Part shown: one piece after another, positions 1 through 8,386 of the stretch
How positions within the stretch are numbered: position 1 is the stretch's first letter
Layout of the letters: each line of letters starts with the position of its first letter
NCBI GenBank assembly: GCA_009377605.1
Contig: WHTT01000024.1
Span: forward strand, 1 to 64,000
Length of the DNA stretch: 64,000 nucleotides
Source: Luteitalea sp.
GTDB taxonomy: Bacteria; Acidobacteriota; Vicinamibacteria; Vicinamibacterales; Vicinamibacteraceae
Direction: 5' to 3'
The notes under the pieces: model-generated
What the model was told of the DNA's origin: nothing
Databases searched by the model: none
The model's input: only the letters and a program-made list of their open reading frames with translations
Made by a program: the position numbers and the translations under genes

Positions 1-314
1 TGGCGTTCCAGGTCGCGCGGCGCACGAACGAGCTTGGCATGCGGATGGTCCTTGGTGCCAGCCCACGGTCGATGATAGGCCTCGTCCTGAGGGATGTCGT
101 GGGAATGCTCGTGCCTGGTGTCGTGATCGGCGCAGTCGTTGCTCTCATGCTGACCGGCCTCGCCCGCGGGATCCTGTTCGGCCTCACGCCAAGCGAGCCC
201 GGCGTATTCGTCATCGCCGCGTCCGTCCTCGCGTTCGCCGCGGTTCTCGCGGCTTGGCTGCCGGCCCGTCGCGCCTCGCGCGTGAATCCGCTTGAGGCAC
301 TTCGCCACGAGTAG
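1..314 (+). CDS. ABC transporter permease, C-terminal end (ADOP/MacB-like), cut by window edge
   Basis: The reading frame is open from the first base and ends at 314. The visible part is about 103 residues. It begins with an FtsX-type region containing ELGMRMVLGAS, followed by three hydrophobic segments and the ending RRASRVNPLEALRHE. That ending is the hallmark C-terminus of the MacB/FtsX-like permeases called ADOP, which are numerous in Acidobacteria, and the intact 854-residue copy at 17983-20547 ends almost identically. The protein sits in the inner membrane. Its substrate cannot be read from sequence. Everything upstream, including the start, lies outside the window. Confidence 0.85.
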   Translation, partial: AFQVARRTNELGMRMVLGASPRSMIGLVLRDVVGMLVPGVVIGAVVALMLTGLARGILFGLTPSEPGVFVIAASVLAFAAVLAAWLPARRASRVNPLEALRHE

Positions 315-559
315 TGCGGATCAGCTGTCTGGACCGACGCGGGCCGGCGCTCGTTGCGCACCTGTCGTGGCCGGATGAGGTGCAGCGCCGCACGGTTCGA
401 TCAACTCTTGGGGATCGAGGTTCCGATCGTGCGGAATCGACAGCGTTGGAGCCGGTGAGCCGCATTTTCGCGAGTTGGAACCAGCTCGACGGGTGGCTGC
501 GGCAGGTTGAGGCGCTGCGACGGGCGGCGTAAGCCTTCCGGTCCTTCTCGTGGCAGTCG

Positions 560-575
560 ATACCATATCTGGTAT
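560..575. promoter_or_regulatory. Inverted repeat, candidate autoregulatory operator of the toxin-antitoxin pair
   Basis: ATACCA-TATC-TGGTAT is a perfect 6-bp inverted repeat with a 4-nt spacer. It ends 9 nt before the GTG proposed as toxin start. HigBA-type systems normally repress themselves through such a palindrome, bound by the HTH antitoxin encoded second. The role is inferred from position and symmetry. Confidence 0.55.
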
Positions 576-584
576 GATGCTCGA

Positions 585-911
585 GTGGCCTGGAGCGTCG
601 AGACTCTGAACGTGACCGTCGATGCCGAGCTGGCAGAGCTGCCGCCGGACATGCGAGCGCGACTCGTTCGGATTGCAGAGCTGATCGAATCGGTCGGCCT
701 GCCGAACGTGAAGGAGCCGCACGTTCGCCACATCCGCGGGCCGCTTTGGGAGATTCGCCTCAAGGGGAAAGCCGGGCTTGCCCGCGCCCTCTACGTCACC
801 GCCCGGGAGCAGCGTGTTGTCATCCTGAGAGCCTTTGTCAAAAAGACCGAGAAGACGTCGCCCGGCGAAATCGAGTTGGCGCTGCAAAGGACCAAGGAGC
901 TGAAGCCATGA
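585..911 (+). CDS. HigB-like toxin (RelE-fold, phage Gp49/DUF891 type)
   Basis: The 108-residue protein reads VRHIRGPLWEIRLKGK, then LARALYVTAREQRVVILRAF and KKTEKTSPGEIELA. This is the typical layout of Gp49-like HigB toxins, which are ribosome-associated mRNA interferases. The GTG at 585 is preferred because the frame upstream runs through the palindromic operator and makes an unlikely N-terminal extension. The stop overlaps the antitoxin start (ATGA at 908-911). Toxin-first order is characteristic of higBA. No catalytic residue can be assigned with certainty from the sequence alone. Confidence 0.8.
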   Translation: MAWSVETLNVTVDAELAELPPDMRARLVRIAELIESVGLPNVKEPHVRHIRGPLWEIRLKGKAGLARALYVTAREQRVVILRAFVKKTEKTSPGEIELALQRTKELKP

Positions 912-1195
912 CGAAGATCAGCGAGCTCCATCGCCGCTGGAGCAAGGACGCCGACTACAAGGACGCCTACGAAGGCCTGAGTGAGGAATTCGACCTCGCG
1001 CGGGCACTGATCGAGGCGCGGACGGCCGCGGGGCTGTCGCAGTCACAGCTCGCGCGGCGCATGAAGACCTCGCAGTCCTACATCGCACGGATCGAAGGTG
1101 GGAAGGTAAGGCCATCGACGGATGCGCTGGAACGGTTCGCGGAAGCCACGCGCACGCGATTGCGGATCGTCTTCGAACCGCAGTCTGCGCGGTGA
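908..1195 (+). CDS. HigA-like antitoxin, XRE-family helix-turn-helix
   Basis: The 95-residue protein carries a classical HTH_3 domain at about residues 28-82. It reads LIEARTAAGLSQSQLARRMK, then SQSYIARIEGGKVRPS, with the C-terminal TRTRLRIVFEP usual in HigA/XRE antitoxins. It is translationally coupled to the toxin by the ATGA overlap. It should neutralise the toxin and bind the palindrome at 560-575. The pair appears complete and is the best preserved mobile-type element in the first 5 kb. Confidence 0.85.
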   Translation: MTKISELHRRWSKDADYKDAYEGLSEEFDLARALIEARTAAGLSQSQLARRMKTSQSYIARIEGGKVRPSTDALERFAEATRTRLRIVFEPQSAR

Positions 1196-1253
1196 CTCTC
1201 GCTTGGGCGTGAGATCGTAGCGTCGCCTACGTGGCGCACTGACCATCAAATAG

Positions 1254-1696
1254 ATGGAGAGCATTTCACCGAGACGTGTGCGGACCGCCCTCTGCGATCA
1301 AGAGGGCTTCTACCCATTTCGCAGCCTCCTGGCCGGTACACTCTCCTCACTCGATGAGCTCGCCCTCGCCGAGCGATTCGCCAGAGCCGTTGCCTTCCAC
1401 GACGCGATAGCGATGGAGGGGCAGCCGATGCCGGCGCCAGAGGAGGAGGAGGACTGGACCGACGACCAAATCGCGGCGGGCGGCAGGCCGGTCATCGTAG
1501 CGTTCATGCCAGTGCTGTCCGGGTACGGCGAGCTCTTTGTCAACAATCTTGGGCCGGACCCGCTGCATGGCAAGAAGCTAGAACTGTCCGACTCGCTGCG
1601 AGCGTTAGCGAGGGAAATGTCTGGCGCTGGACCTGGCGACCCCTATCACGATGCTCACGAGCGCTACCTGTACAAGCTGACCCAGACACTTCGTGA
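1254..1696 (+). pseudogene. Hypothetical protein, 3' end lost at a junction
   Basis: The frame starts at an ATG 58 nt after the antitoxin. It encodes a plausible acidic protein with an EEEEDWTDDQ patch, and protein-like composition continues through HERYLYKLTQTLREG. From about 1696 the frame turns into arginine- and serine-rich sequence that is merely the antisense of the gene coming the other way. I read this as a truncated gene whose natural C-terminus is gone. I do not recognise the family. The adjacent toxin-antitoxin pair and methylase module suggest accessory DNA. Confidence 0.5.
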
Positions 1697-2007
1697 GGGT
1701 AGAACTCGTACACCACGACCTCGTCGAACACGGTCGGTTCGTAGCTCGCGGGCGCGGTCTTTACCTGCGTGACGAGATTCTTGAACTTGCGCCAGTCCGT
1801 ATAGAGACGGAAGCGCTCGCGCATGCGGAACGTGCTGTCGCCAGCCGGCTCGATGATGTTCTTGAACTGCTTGGACCAGTACGCGTCGGCACTGGTTTCC
1901 GCCCAGCCTGTCGCCTTCCTCACGTCCTCCTTGGTGAAGGTCTCCAGTGTCCGTAGCTTCTCCAAGAAGAACGCATGGACCTTTCGCTGGGTCGTCTCGT
2001 CCGCCAT
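1697..2007 (-). pseudogene. Small winged-helix-like protein, 3' truncated, third gene of methylase-nuclease module
   Basis: The start at 2007 follows the nuclease stop directly. The first ~103 residues look genuine: a helix-rich N-terminus, then FTKEDVRKATGWAETSADAY, which resembles a DNA-binding winged-helix segment, then YTDWRKFKNLVTQVK and FDEVVVYEFY. Beyond that the open frame continues to 1540 but is only the antisense of the neighbouring truncated gene. The product is probably a DNA-binding partner of the nuclease upstream. I infer this from the context and not from a named family. Confidence 0.5.
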
Positions 2008-2424
2008 CTACAGCTTCCCGGCGTTCGCCTTCGCGACGAACGCCTCAAGGGTCATCACTTCCACCGACTCGGCGTGATTCAGGTACTTGTGCAGCCCGCC
2101 ATCGGTGTAGAACTTCCGAAGCTTCCAACCTTCGCCGCCGAGCACGAGGTACGCCTTCTGATAGGCGCCGGTGGCAACGGCCTCCATCAGGCAGATCACC
2201 TCGAACGGCACCTTCTGCTCAGCCGTGCCGGACACCTGCTGCCACTTCATCGAGACAAGCACAGTGCGCCCGTCTCTTTCGGCGACGACGTCAACCTTGT
2301 GCGCCCCGAGACCGAGCCTCTTGCCGATGCGCTCCTGAACCTTGAACGCCCAGCCGCCGTGGCGCAGTGCGGGCAGCACCATGTCTTCCAACACGCCACC
2401 CGTGCGCGTGTTGCCAGGGCTCAT
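2008..2424 (-). CDS. PD-(D/E)XK-type nuclease-like protein
   Basis: This 138-residue protein has an N-terminal helix with TGGVLEDMVLPALRHGG, then KVDVVAERDGRTVLVSMKWQ. That spacing of Asp and (S)xK on adjacent strands fits the PD-(D/E)XK fold. A conserved-looking Gln follows and then a helix, PFEVICLMEAV. Glu replaced by Ser before the Lys is an accepted variant in this superfamily. The start overlaps the methylase stop (ATGA). It could be a restriction-type endonuclease paired with the Dam-like methylase. The family assignment is moderately sure and activity is inferred. Confidence 0.65.
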   Translation of the reverse strand: MSPGNTRTGGVLEDMVLPALRHGGWAFKVQERIGKRLGLGAHKVDVVAERDGRTVLVSMKWQQVSGTAEQKVPFEVICLMEAVATGAYQKAYLVLGGEGWKLRKFYTDGGLHKYLNHAESVEVMTLEAFVAKANAGKL

Positions 2425-3248
2425 CGCAGGTTACGGGTGGCGAGCACTTCCGGTGCCGGCGTACGATCGCCGGTGCAGCTGATGCGCCGGGGCGCATTGA
2501 GGAACTCTAGGTTGAACTTCAGTGAGCGGTACAGCTTCACGATGCGCGGTGTCGCCTGGTTCGACAGGATGACCGGCCCCTTGTGCCTGGCGAGCCACTC
2601 GGCGGCGCGCTGCTGTTCGTCCCAGTCGAAGCCGCCCTTCGAGTACTGCGTGAACGGGACATCGTACGGCGGGTCGGCGTACACGAAGTCGGACGGCTCG
2701 ATCTCAAGCTGCTCGAAGTCCATGCACGTGAACATCCACCCGCGGAAAGCCTCGCGGTACTCCGCGAACTCCGTCCGGTAGTTGATGGTCCTGTACTTGC
2801 CAAACGGCACGTTGAAGCCGCCCTTGCTGTTGAAGCGGCAGAGGCCGTTGTAGCCGGTGCGGTTCAGGTAGTAGAAGAGCGTGGCGGCCTCGGCGGTCTG
2901 GCTCTTGCCTGTCGAGAGCAGGTCGTTGAACCGTTCGCGCCCGCGGTAGTACGCGCGGGAGTCGTTCACCATCTCGACGTCGCCGGGCAGGCCCTTCTTG
3001 AGCCATTGGTAAAAGTTGATGACGTGCGGATTGACGTCATTGAGCAATGCCCGGTCCGGCACCAGGCCCGTGGCGACGGCCAGCCCGCCGCAGAATGGCT
3101 CGACAAGCCGGCGCGACGAGTGCGGCAACCAGTACGGCACGAGTTCGGGGAGCTGCCAGCGCTTGCCGCCCGCCCACTTCAGCGGGGGCTTGACGGGCTC
3201 AGGCTCCGGCTGTGGCTCGGGACGGCGGAACGCGCGAACTACGCCCAT
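2421..3248 (-). CDS. Dam-family DNA adenine N6-methyltransferase (D12 class)
   Basis: The protein has 275 residues. KWAGGKRW (about 24-31) and VEPFCGGLAV (about 49-58) form the SAM-binding motif I region of D12-class adenine methylases. The catalytic motif IV is DPPY at residues 192-195. FYYLNRTGYNGLCRFN and GGFNVPFGKY match the conserved mid-region of Dam/DpnM enzymes. It should methylate adenine in a short, probably GATC-like site. It heads a three-gene minus-strand run with a nuclease-like and a winged-helix-like protein, like a restriction-modification module. Target specificity cannot be read here. Confidence 0.9.
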   Translation of the reverse strand: MGVVRAFRRPEPQPEPEPVKPPLKWAGGKRWQLPELVPYWLPHSSRRLVEPFCGGLAVATGLVPDRALLNDVNPHVINFYQWLKKGLPGDVEMVNDSRAYYRGRERFNDLLSTGKSQTAEAATLFYYLNRTGYNGLCRFNSKGGFNVPFGKYRTINYRTEFAEYREAFRGWMFTCMDFEQLEIEPSDFVYADPPYDVPFTQYSKGGFDWDEQQRAAEWLARHKGPVILSNQATPRIVKLYRSLKFNLEFLNAPRRISCTGDRTPAPEVLATRNLR

Positions 3249-3383
3249 ATCAGGTGCTCAACATAGCATATGGGGTGCCACGCGGAGGGCCACACCAGAA
3301 AGTGTGGTGCGGGTGAGGCCGCCGTTTAAGACAAGCGGCAGATCCGCGAGTCGCGAACCGCGACTTCAGCCCATCGCGCCGCA

Positions 3384-3539
3384 ATGCACCCGGATACAAG
3401 TGAAGTCGCCACGCACATGCGCGAGTTCGGTATGGCCATCGTCGGTCGAGCCGTCTACGACCTGACGCTCTCGGAAATGATGGCGCCGTACAAGCACTCG
3501 ATGGCGGCCGGGATCGCTGCACACGGGCCGAAATCGTGA
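3384..3539 (+). CDS. Small hypothetical ORF (51 aa), coupled to the next
   Basis: The frame begins MHPDTSEVATHMREFGMAIV and ends AAHGPKS. Composition is protein-like, and the stop overlaps a GTG start of the next small frame (GTGA at 3536-3539), an arrangement typical of translational coupling. There is no recognised domain and no clear ribosome binding site. It may be a real small gene or the remains of a larger one between the methylase and the phospholipase-like gene. Confidence 0.25.
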   Translation: MHPDTSEVATHMREFGMAIVGRAVYDLTLSEMMAPYKHSMAAGIAAHGPKS

Positions 3540-3736
3540 TCAAGGCGCGCATCGCTCAGGAGCACCCACTCCTCCTGTTCAACCAGCCGCTTGTGCGTAC
3601 GTTCTGGAACGAGTCAGTCGTTCCGTACGCGGCCGTCTGGGACGAGTACGTCTGGGAGCACGACGGCCTGAAGATGCAGTTGGAGCGTGGTCGACTTCGC
3701 GCTCGCGGCTCACGCCAGTTCGCCAGCTGCCTCTAA
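3536..3736 (+). CDS. Small hypothetical ORF (66 aa)
   Basis: It starts with GTG overlapping the previous stop. The first ~50 residues, containing HPLLLFNQPLVRTFWNE and YAAVWDEYVWEHDGLKMQ, look like protein. The last part (GRLRARGSRQ) looks like non-coding translation, so the gene may be truncated. No family is recognised. Confidence 0.25.
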   Translation: MIKARIAQEHPLLLFNQPLVRTFWNESVVPYAAVWDEYVWEHDGLKMQLERGRLRARGSRQFASCL

Positions 3737-3807
3737 CCTCTCACTCCTGTGAACGCCAGCTCAAGCAGGTTGCCCGACCCGACCGTGACAAATGCGTGGA
3801 CCGCTCG

Positions 3808-4674
3808 TCAGCGCCAGCGCAACTGCGGCCTGAAGCGCCCAGCCCGTCGTCGTCGTTCGTTGTCGTAGGCCGCGGAGACTGGCCGCCAGCGGCCGCGATG
3901 GTCCCAGAGCCGCCGGCCGATCTCCTCTGGTCCCAGTTCGCGGAGACTGTTGTCGGTGAGCAGGCCTTGTGCCGCGTCGGCGATCTGGCGCACGACGACC
4001 GGATCCGTCATGCGGACCAGGGCCTCCACGTTGAGAAAGAAGCCTGACTTCGTGAAGTTCGCCGACCCAACGTACGCGACGGCTTCGTCGATCACATAGA
4101 GCTTCGCGTGCAGCATGGGCGTGAAAGACGGATCACCCTCCGAACGTGCGGCGATCGTCCGCTGCGCCGCGAAGCGCCAGTGATACTCGTAGCGGTACGG
4201 GTGTAGGTACGCCGCGTACGCGAGTCCTGCGGCTGCGAGCAGAATGCCGCCGCTCAACTCCAGGACGGGCGCCAGAGCCGAGACTCCCTGCGCGACGCTG
4301 AGCCAGGCGGTGCACAGCACGCCGACGAAGAGGCTCACACACGCGACAGTGGCTCGCCAACGCTGCACGCCTGGCCGGACGTGCCGGTCCTGCCGGAGCA
4401 AAGTGGCCGCCAGGGCAGGCTGCTCGCAGATCGCATCGCTCGCGATGAGGGTGATCCGAACGCCCGCCTGATGCCGCGGCTCGAGCTGCTCGACGAGCTC
4501 TCTGGTGAGGAACGGCGAGACGACGATGATGCTGGTCGTGGCGCCTTGAATCTCACGCCATGCGCGATCGCCGGCGCGGCGGCCGAAGATGAATTCCACC
4601 GCCGGACCGCTGGAGAACCGGCCGCGGCCCTGCTCGTCGCGTGACGGAGTGACGTGCATAGGGTTCGTCCCCAT
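3808..4674 (-). CDS. Phospholipase D-like protein with internal transmembrane hairpin
   Basis: The protein has 288 residues. The N-terminal half contains the PLDc_2-type fold start (REIQGATTSIIVVSPFLTRE). The C-terminal half carries one HKD motif, HAKLYVID, with H189, K191 and D196, followed by YVGSANFTKSGF. Between them lie two hydrophobic segments at about 107-129 and 134-157, which would anchor the catalytic domain to a membrane. Single-HKD proteins usually dimerise to form one active site. An ATG five codons downstream is an alternative start. Substrate (lipid or nucleic acid) is unknown. Confidence 0.8.
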   Translation of the reverse strand: MGTNPMHVTPSRDEQGRGRFSSGPAVEFIFGRRAGDRAWREIQGATTSIIVVSPFLTRELVEQLEPRHQAGVRITLIASDAICEQPALAATLLRQDRHVRPGVQRWRATVACVSLFVGVLCTAWLSVAQGVSALAPVLELSGGILLAAAGLAYAAYLHPYRYEYHWRFAAQRTIAARSEGDPSFTPMLHAKLYVIDEAVAYVGSANFTKSGFFLNVEALVRMTDPVVVRQIADAAQGLLTDNSLRELGPEEIGRRLWDHRGRWRPVSAAYDNERRRRAGRFRPQLRWR

Positions 4675-5115
4675 GACCCTCGTAATACGTAACAGGGTGC
4701 ACGAAATTCCACGTCTTCGCCAGTCCTTGTCCTTTCGACTCCGGAATTCACATCTGAGTCAAGTTTCCGGGCTCGCAAGTGAGCGTCGGGGAGCGCGGCC
4801 GGAGGCCGCGGTCCGCTAGAACGAGAATCGGAACTGCAACTGCACTGAGCGGAGCGGCAGGGCATCGGTTGCCGCACCGAACCCGGCGGTCGCTGGCCTC
4901 AGCCGATCCTGGTTGACGGAGCCGTCCTCGTTGTCTGCGAGACAGGGAATGTCCTGCCTCGATTGTCGGCGTCATCGCAGGTGTCGCCGACGGCTTCTAT
5001 CGTCTCCGGTGTCCACATCGCCGTAGCAGCCGCTCATTACAGTATTCCGTCGCCTGTGACAAAGCTTTGGTCGCGGCCTGGCGTCCCGCGTACGCTGCGC
5101 GAAAGGAATCCTGAA
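4675..5115. other. Intergenic region between divergent genes, no gene seen
   Basis: This 441-bp stretch separates the divergent phospholipase-like and secreted-protein genes. It contains one copy of a 38-bp dispersed repeat (4784-4821). No convincing coding frame was found. Confidence 0.6.
4784..4821 (+). repeat. Dispersed 38-bp repeat, copy 1
   Basis: The sequence beginning CGTCGGGGAGCGCGGCCGG and ending GGTCCGCTAGAA recurs in reverse orientation at 31582-31619 with one mismatch. It contains the short palindrome GCGGCCGGAGGCCGC. Both copies are intergenic, which suggests a REP-like element. Confidence 0.75.
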
Positions 5116-5862
5116 ATGAGACCAATCAAACTCTTCACTCTCGTTTTCAGTCTTTGGGCAGGCATCTGCGCAAATGCTCAAACCCCCACACCGGCTAAAT
5201 ACCGCATCTGTATGGACGTTGCGCACCAGCAGAGATTCTGGCACGACCCCGCAGATATGGCAGGAATGGACGTGAAAGTGATCGAACGAGTGAAATACAT
5301 GACGGGAGAGTTTGTAGAGACCGCCACCTCTGTAGACGCGAGCTTGTCCTACCTGAAAGAAGAAATAAAACCCAAAGACCTGGAAGAATGCGACCTGCTG
5401 TTCATCCATACTCCTTCGGCGAAGTACACACCCGGTGAGGTCAGCGTCATATCGAAACACGTCGGCAGCGGCGGTTCGCTCTTCCTGGTGATGGATCAGG
5501 ACATGTGGTCGACCCTGGAGCAGACCAATGTGAACGACCTTATCCGTTCGTTCGGCATACAGTTCGGTGGCGAGAGTCCCGATTCGCTGGCGGGCGGTCA
5601 CACCAGAGCAGGCCTCATTACCGATAAGAGCTTGAAGATCTCTTATCACGGCGCGAGGACGGTCACCGGTGGCACCCCGTTTTGCTTCAACGACCGGCCT
5701 GATGCCCATCCCTTCGGCACATTCATGGAGGTGGAGAACGGCGGGAAGATCATCGTGATGGGCGACGGTATGGTTTCGTTGTACATGACGAGCTGGGAAG
5801 GCGTTGACGATTATCAGTGCCAGGAATTCATGCAGGATGTGTTTCGGTGGTTGCTGAAGTGA
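5116..5862 (+). CDS. Secreted DUF4350/ThuA-like protein
   Basis: The ATG at 5116 is chosen for the AAAGGA ribosome binding site eight bases upstream and the signal peptide it gives (MRPIKLFTLVFSLWAGICAN, cleavage after NA-Q). The 248-residue product has a flavodoxin-like alternation: DLLFIHTPSAKYTPGEV, HVGSGGSLFLVMD, and GGKIIVMGDGMVS near the end. This resembles DUF4350/ThuA-type glutamine-amidotransferase-like folds without the catalytic Cys. Its lower GC and lysine-rich stretches (EEIKPKDLEE) differ from its neighbours and may mark transfer. Function unknown. Confidence 0.75.
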   Translation: MRPIKLFTLVFSLWAGICANAQTPTPAKYRICMDVAHQQRFWHDPADMAGMDVKVIERVKYMTGEFVETATSVDASLSYLKEEIKPKDLEECDLLFIHTPSAKYTPGEVSVISKHVGSGGSLFLVMDQDMWSTLEQTNVNDLIRSFGIQFGGESPDSLAGGHTRAGLITDKSLKISYHGARTVTGGTPFCFNDRPDAHPFGTFMEVENGGKIIVMGDGMVSLYMTSWEGVDDYQCQEFMQDVFRWLLK

Positions 5863-6259
5863 TCCTGTAAGGTTCTGTCTGCTATCTTCACGTGGTTGCA
5901 AACCGCTCGCGCGAAGTACCGGGTCCAACAACATCTGCAGGCGAGAGGCTGGAACGGTACTGTTCCGATAGGTCAGGTGCGACGCTTCTTCAGACCGTCT
6001 CTTTCCATCCGGTTCCTTCAATCTCCCACGGCATAGCTCAACTATGCCATGGGAATAATAATGCTGTAATGGTTATAAATGGTCGCCGCGCTGACCGCGC
6101 CATGTCTAGCTTGTCGTGCCAGTGGCGAGCCCTACCACTGCACCGCCGGGGCGGGATTCGGGCACTTGCCGACGGTCTTGCAGATGAACGCAAGGACAAA
6201 GATGCCCTCGTCTGGCGTCGGGCTCTTCCAGAGCGCCCCGACTGTCATGGAAGCTGCAC
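5863..6259. other. Low-information intergenic region
   Basis: Nearly 400 bp with no convincing gene. Open frames here switch frame repeatedly and have no start signals. The only structure noted is the hairpin at 6025-6053. Confidence 0.5.
6025..6053. terminator. Hairpin, possible terminator
   Basis: CCCACGGCATAG-CTCAA-CTATGCCATGGG forms a 12-bp stem with one G-T type mismatch and a 5-nt loop, followed by the AT-rich AATAATAAT. It lies about 160 nt after the secreted-protein gene. It lacks a proper T-tract, so the terminator function is tentative. Confidence 0.4.
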
Positions 6260-6373
6260 CGATTGCCGCAAGGAATCACGTATGCTGAAGCGTTCGAGAT
6301 CAATCAATATGGCCGCGTGCCCACCGATGCCGAGATTCGCGAGCTGTTTCCCTTCTTTCCTGCGGAGCCGTGA
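6260..6373 (+). pseudogene. C-terminal remnant of an unidentified gene
   Basis: The frame reads [20 protein letters not shown], continues [13 protein letters not shown] and stops at 6371-6373. This has the look of a real protein C-terminus, but upstream the frame is immediately interrupted and unlike coding sequence. The family is not recognised. It precedes the PIG-L gene in the same orientation, so it may have been the first gene of that run. Confidence 0.35.
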
Positions 6374-6411
6374 GACCATTCGGTGACGGCGACGCTGTTC
6401 GAGATAGCCCT

Positions 6412-7230
6412 ATGGCGGAACAACATGCTCGTGTGCTGACCGTGATGGCGCACCCGGACGATGTGGAGATCCTAGTTGGAGGTATGCTGTTGCATCTCAC
6501 GGGAGCCGGTTGGGAGGCTGCCGTCATCACCATGACGGCGGGCGATTGTGGATCGAGTGAGACGCCAAGCAAAGACGAGATCTCGCGCATCCGATATGCC
6601 GAGGCCGAGGCGTCGGCGGCGTCCATCGGTGCTCGATATGCGTGTGCAGGGCTCGCCGATGTGGAAGTCTTTGCCAATGCAGAAAGTGTGCGCAGAGTCG
6701 TCGAGCTTCTTCGGACATTTGTGCCGGACGTCGTGATCACGCACTCGCCGTCGGACTATATGCTGGATCATGAAGAGACTGCTCGCATTGTTCGGGGCGC
6801 CGTCTTTGCGGGGGCGATGCCCTTGTATCAAACGAGACATGCGCCGCCAGCAGCACCGCTGCCCTCGACGCCGGCTCTTTACTATGCAGATCCCGTCGAG
6901 GGCCTGGACCCAATGGGGCGGCGTGTCTACCCAGACTTCTACATCGACATTAGTGAGCAGATAGAGGGCAAGCGCAAGCTACTCGCTCACCATGTTTCAC
7001 AGCGTGCCTGGCTGCGGCGTCAGCACGGTGTCGACGAATATCTTGAACGCATGACCGAGTGGGCCGCCATCTACGGCCGGGAGTGCGGCGTGGCGCATGC
7101 GGAGGGCTTCCGCCAGCACCTTGGTCACGGCTATCCTCGGGAGCCGAGGCTTCAGGACGCGCTCAAGTCGCATCTGCGTACACGCACGGATCATCGCGCA
7201 GGTCTGCTTGATCGTGACCAGGTGTCGTGA
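6412..7230 (+). CDS. PIG-L family deacetylase (GlcNAc-PI de-N-acetylase-like)
   Basis: The protein has 272 residues from the ATG at 6412; a GTG at 6370 is an alternative start. [13 protein letters not shown] holds the AHPDD metal-binding and catalytic motif of the LmbE/PIG-L family, and [13 protein letters not shown] supplies the third zinc ligand. These zinc enzymes remove N-acetyl groups from GlcNAc-type sugars or conjugates. It leads a run with a Gfo/Idh dehydrogenase, a TIM-barrel isomerase and an NAD-dependent epimerase, so a role in breaking down an acetylated amino sugar or glycoside is likely. No signal peptide is seen, so it should act in the cytoplasm. Confidence 0.85.
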   Translation: MAEQHARVLTVMAHPDDVEILVGGMLLHLTGAGWEAAVITMTAGDCGSSETPSKDEISRIRYAEAEASAASIGARYACAGLADVEVFANAESVRRVVELLRTFVPDVVITHSPSDYMLDHEETARIVRGAVFAGAMPLYQTRHAPPAAPLPSTPALYYADPVEGLDPMGRRVYPDFYIDISEQIEGKRKLLAHHVSQRAWLRRQHGVDEYLERMTEWAAIYGRECGVAHAEGFRQHLGHGYPREPRLQDALKSHLRTRTDHRAGLLDRDQVS

Positions 7231-7317
7231 CCTGGCAACGAGGCGCGTTCGCAGATGGTCGAGAGGTTCTGGCTGTGGCGGTTCATCCGATGCCGCCAAT
7301 CCGTGGAGACGACAAGG

Positions 7318-8355
7318 ATGAGTGATCTCAAGGTAGGTGTTGTTGGGCTCGGCTGGGTGGCAGGTGCTCACATCGAGACGTTCAGGAACATCGACGGTGC
7401 CGATGTGACGGCGGTGTGCACACGACGTCACGTCGATGAGGCGGAGCTAGCGAAGCAGTTCGGGATCCCGGTGAAGATGTACCGGAACTACGACGAGATG
7501 CTCAATGATCCGTCACTAGACGTCATCGATATTTGCACGCCTCACTCGCTGCATCCTGGCCAGGCGATCGCCGCTGCCCAGGCGGGGAAGCACCTGCTCA
7601 TCGAGAAGCCGATCGCGCTCACCTATGAGGACACGAAAGCCGTCGGGGCCGCGGTTCGCAAGGCAGGAGTCAAGACGTGCGTCTGCTTCGAGCTCCGCTT
7701 CAGCGGCCAGGGCATGGCCATTCGCTCGATGCTCGACCAAGGCCTCGTGGGCAGCGTGTATTACGGAGAGGTGGATTACTATCACGGGATCGGCCCCTGG
7801 TACAAGCAGTTCTCTTGGAACGTCAAGAAAGCCATGGGAGGCAGTAGTCTGCTGACAGCGGGGTGTCATGCGCTCGATCTGTTGCTCTGGTACATGGACG
7901 GGCCGGTGGAGGAGGTGTCGAGCTACAGCACCAAGACGACGAGCCCTGACTTTCGAGACTACGAGTACGACACAACGTCGGTGACACTGCTGAAGTTCGA
8001 AGATGGCCGAGTGGGGAAGGTCGCCTCCGTGATCGATTGCCAGCAACCTTACTACTTTCACATCCATCTGGTGGGGAGTGAAGGAAGCGTGCTGGACGAT
8101 CGATTTTACAGCGCCAAATTGAAGGGTACGACGAAAGACCGCTGGAGCCGCGCGGCCGTCCCGTTGATCGACTCGGGAGACGTTGCACACCATCCATACC
8201 AACCGCAGTTCCAGGCCTTCGTGGACAGCATTCGACGAGATGAGCCGATGCCGTTGACGGACTTCGACACCGCGTGTGCGTCACACAGGGTCGCGTTTGC
8301 TGCGGACCGGTCGGCTCAGGAGCGCCGCGCGGTCAAGCTGTCCGAGCTGGACTGA
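7318..8355 (+). CDS. Gfo/Idh/MocA family oxidoreductase
   Basis: The protein has 345 residues. The start at 7318 gives the Rossmann motif [13 protein letters not shown] right at the N-terminus. LIEKPIALT contains the conserved EKP used in catalysis and cofactor contact. GGCHALDLL-type sequence ([19 protein letters not shown]) supplies the family His/Asp region. These enzymes oxidise or reduce sugar or inositol hydroxyls with NAD(P). It is the second gene of the probable sugar-catabolic run. A longer start at 7255 adds an unlikely basic leader. Confidence 0.9.
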   Translation: MSDLKVGVVGLGWVAGAHIETFRNIDGADVTAVCTRRHVDEAELAKQFGIPVKMYRNYDEMLNDPSLDVIDICTPHSLHPGQAIAAAQAGKHLLIEKPIALTYEDTKAVGAAVRKAGVKTCVCFELRFSGQGMAIRSMLDQGLVGSVYYGEVDYYHGIGPWYKQFSWNVKKAMGGSSLLTAGCHALDLLLWYMDGPVEEVSSYSTKTTSPDFRDYEYDTTSVTLLKFEDGRVGKVASVIDCQQPYYFHIHLVGSEGSVLDDRFYSAKLKGTTKDRWSRAAVPLIDSGDVAHHPYQPQFQAFVDSIRRDEPMPLTDFDTACASHRVAFAADRSAQERRAVKLSELD

Positions 8356-8386
8356 CCTGTTTTCCGGAGGCGTGGTTCACTGTTGA

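Noticed and set aside
314-532. 72-codon open frame after the first permease
   Set aside because: Only the end (ASWNQLDGWLRQVEALRRAA) looks protein-like; no start signal or family, so not listed as a gene.
5892-6386. 164-codon open frame downstream of the secreted protein
   Set aside because: Arg/Cys-rich, no start signal, and it conflicts with the better C-terminal remnant in another frame at 6260-6373.
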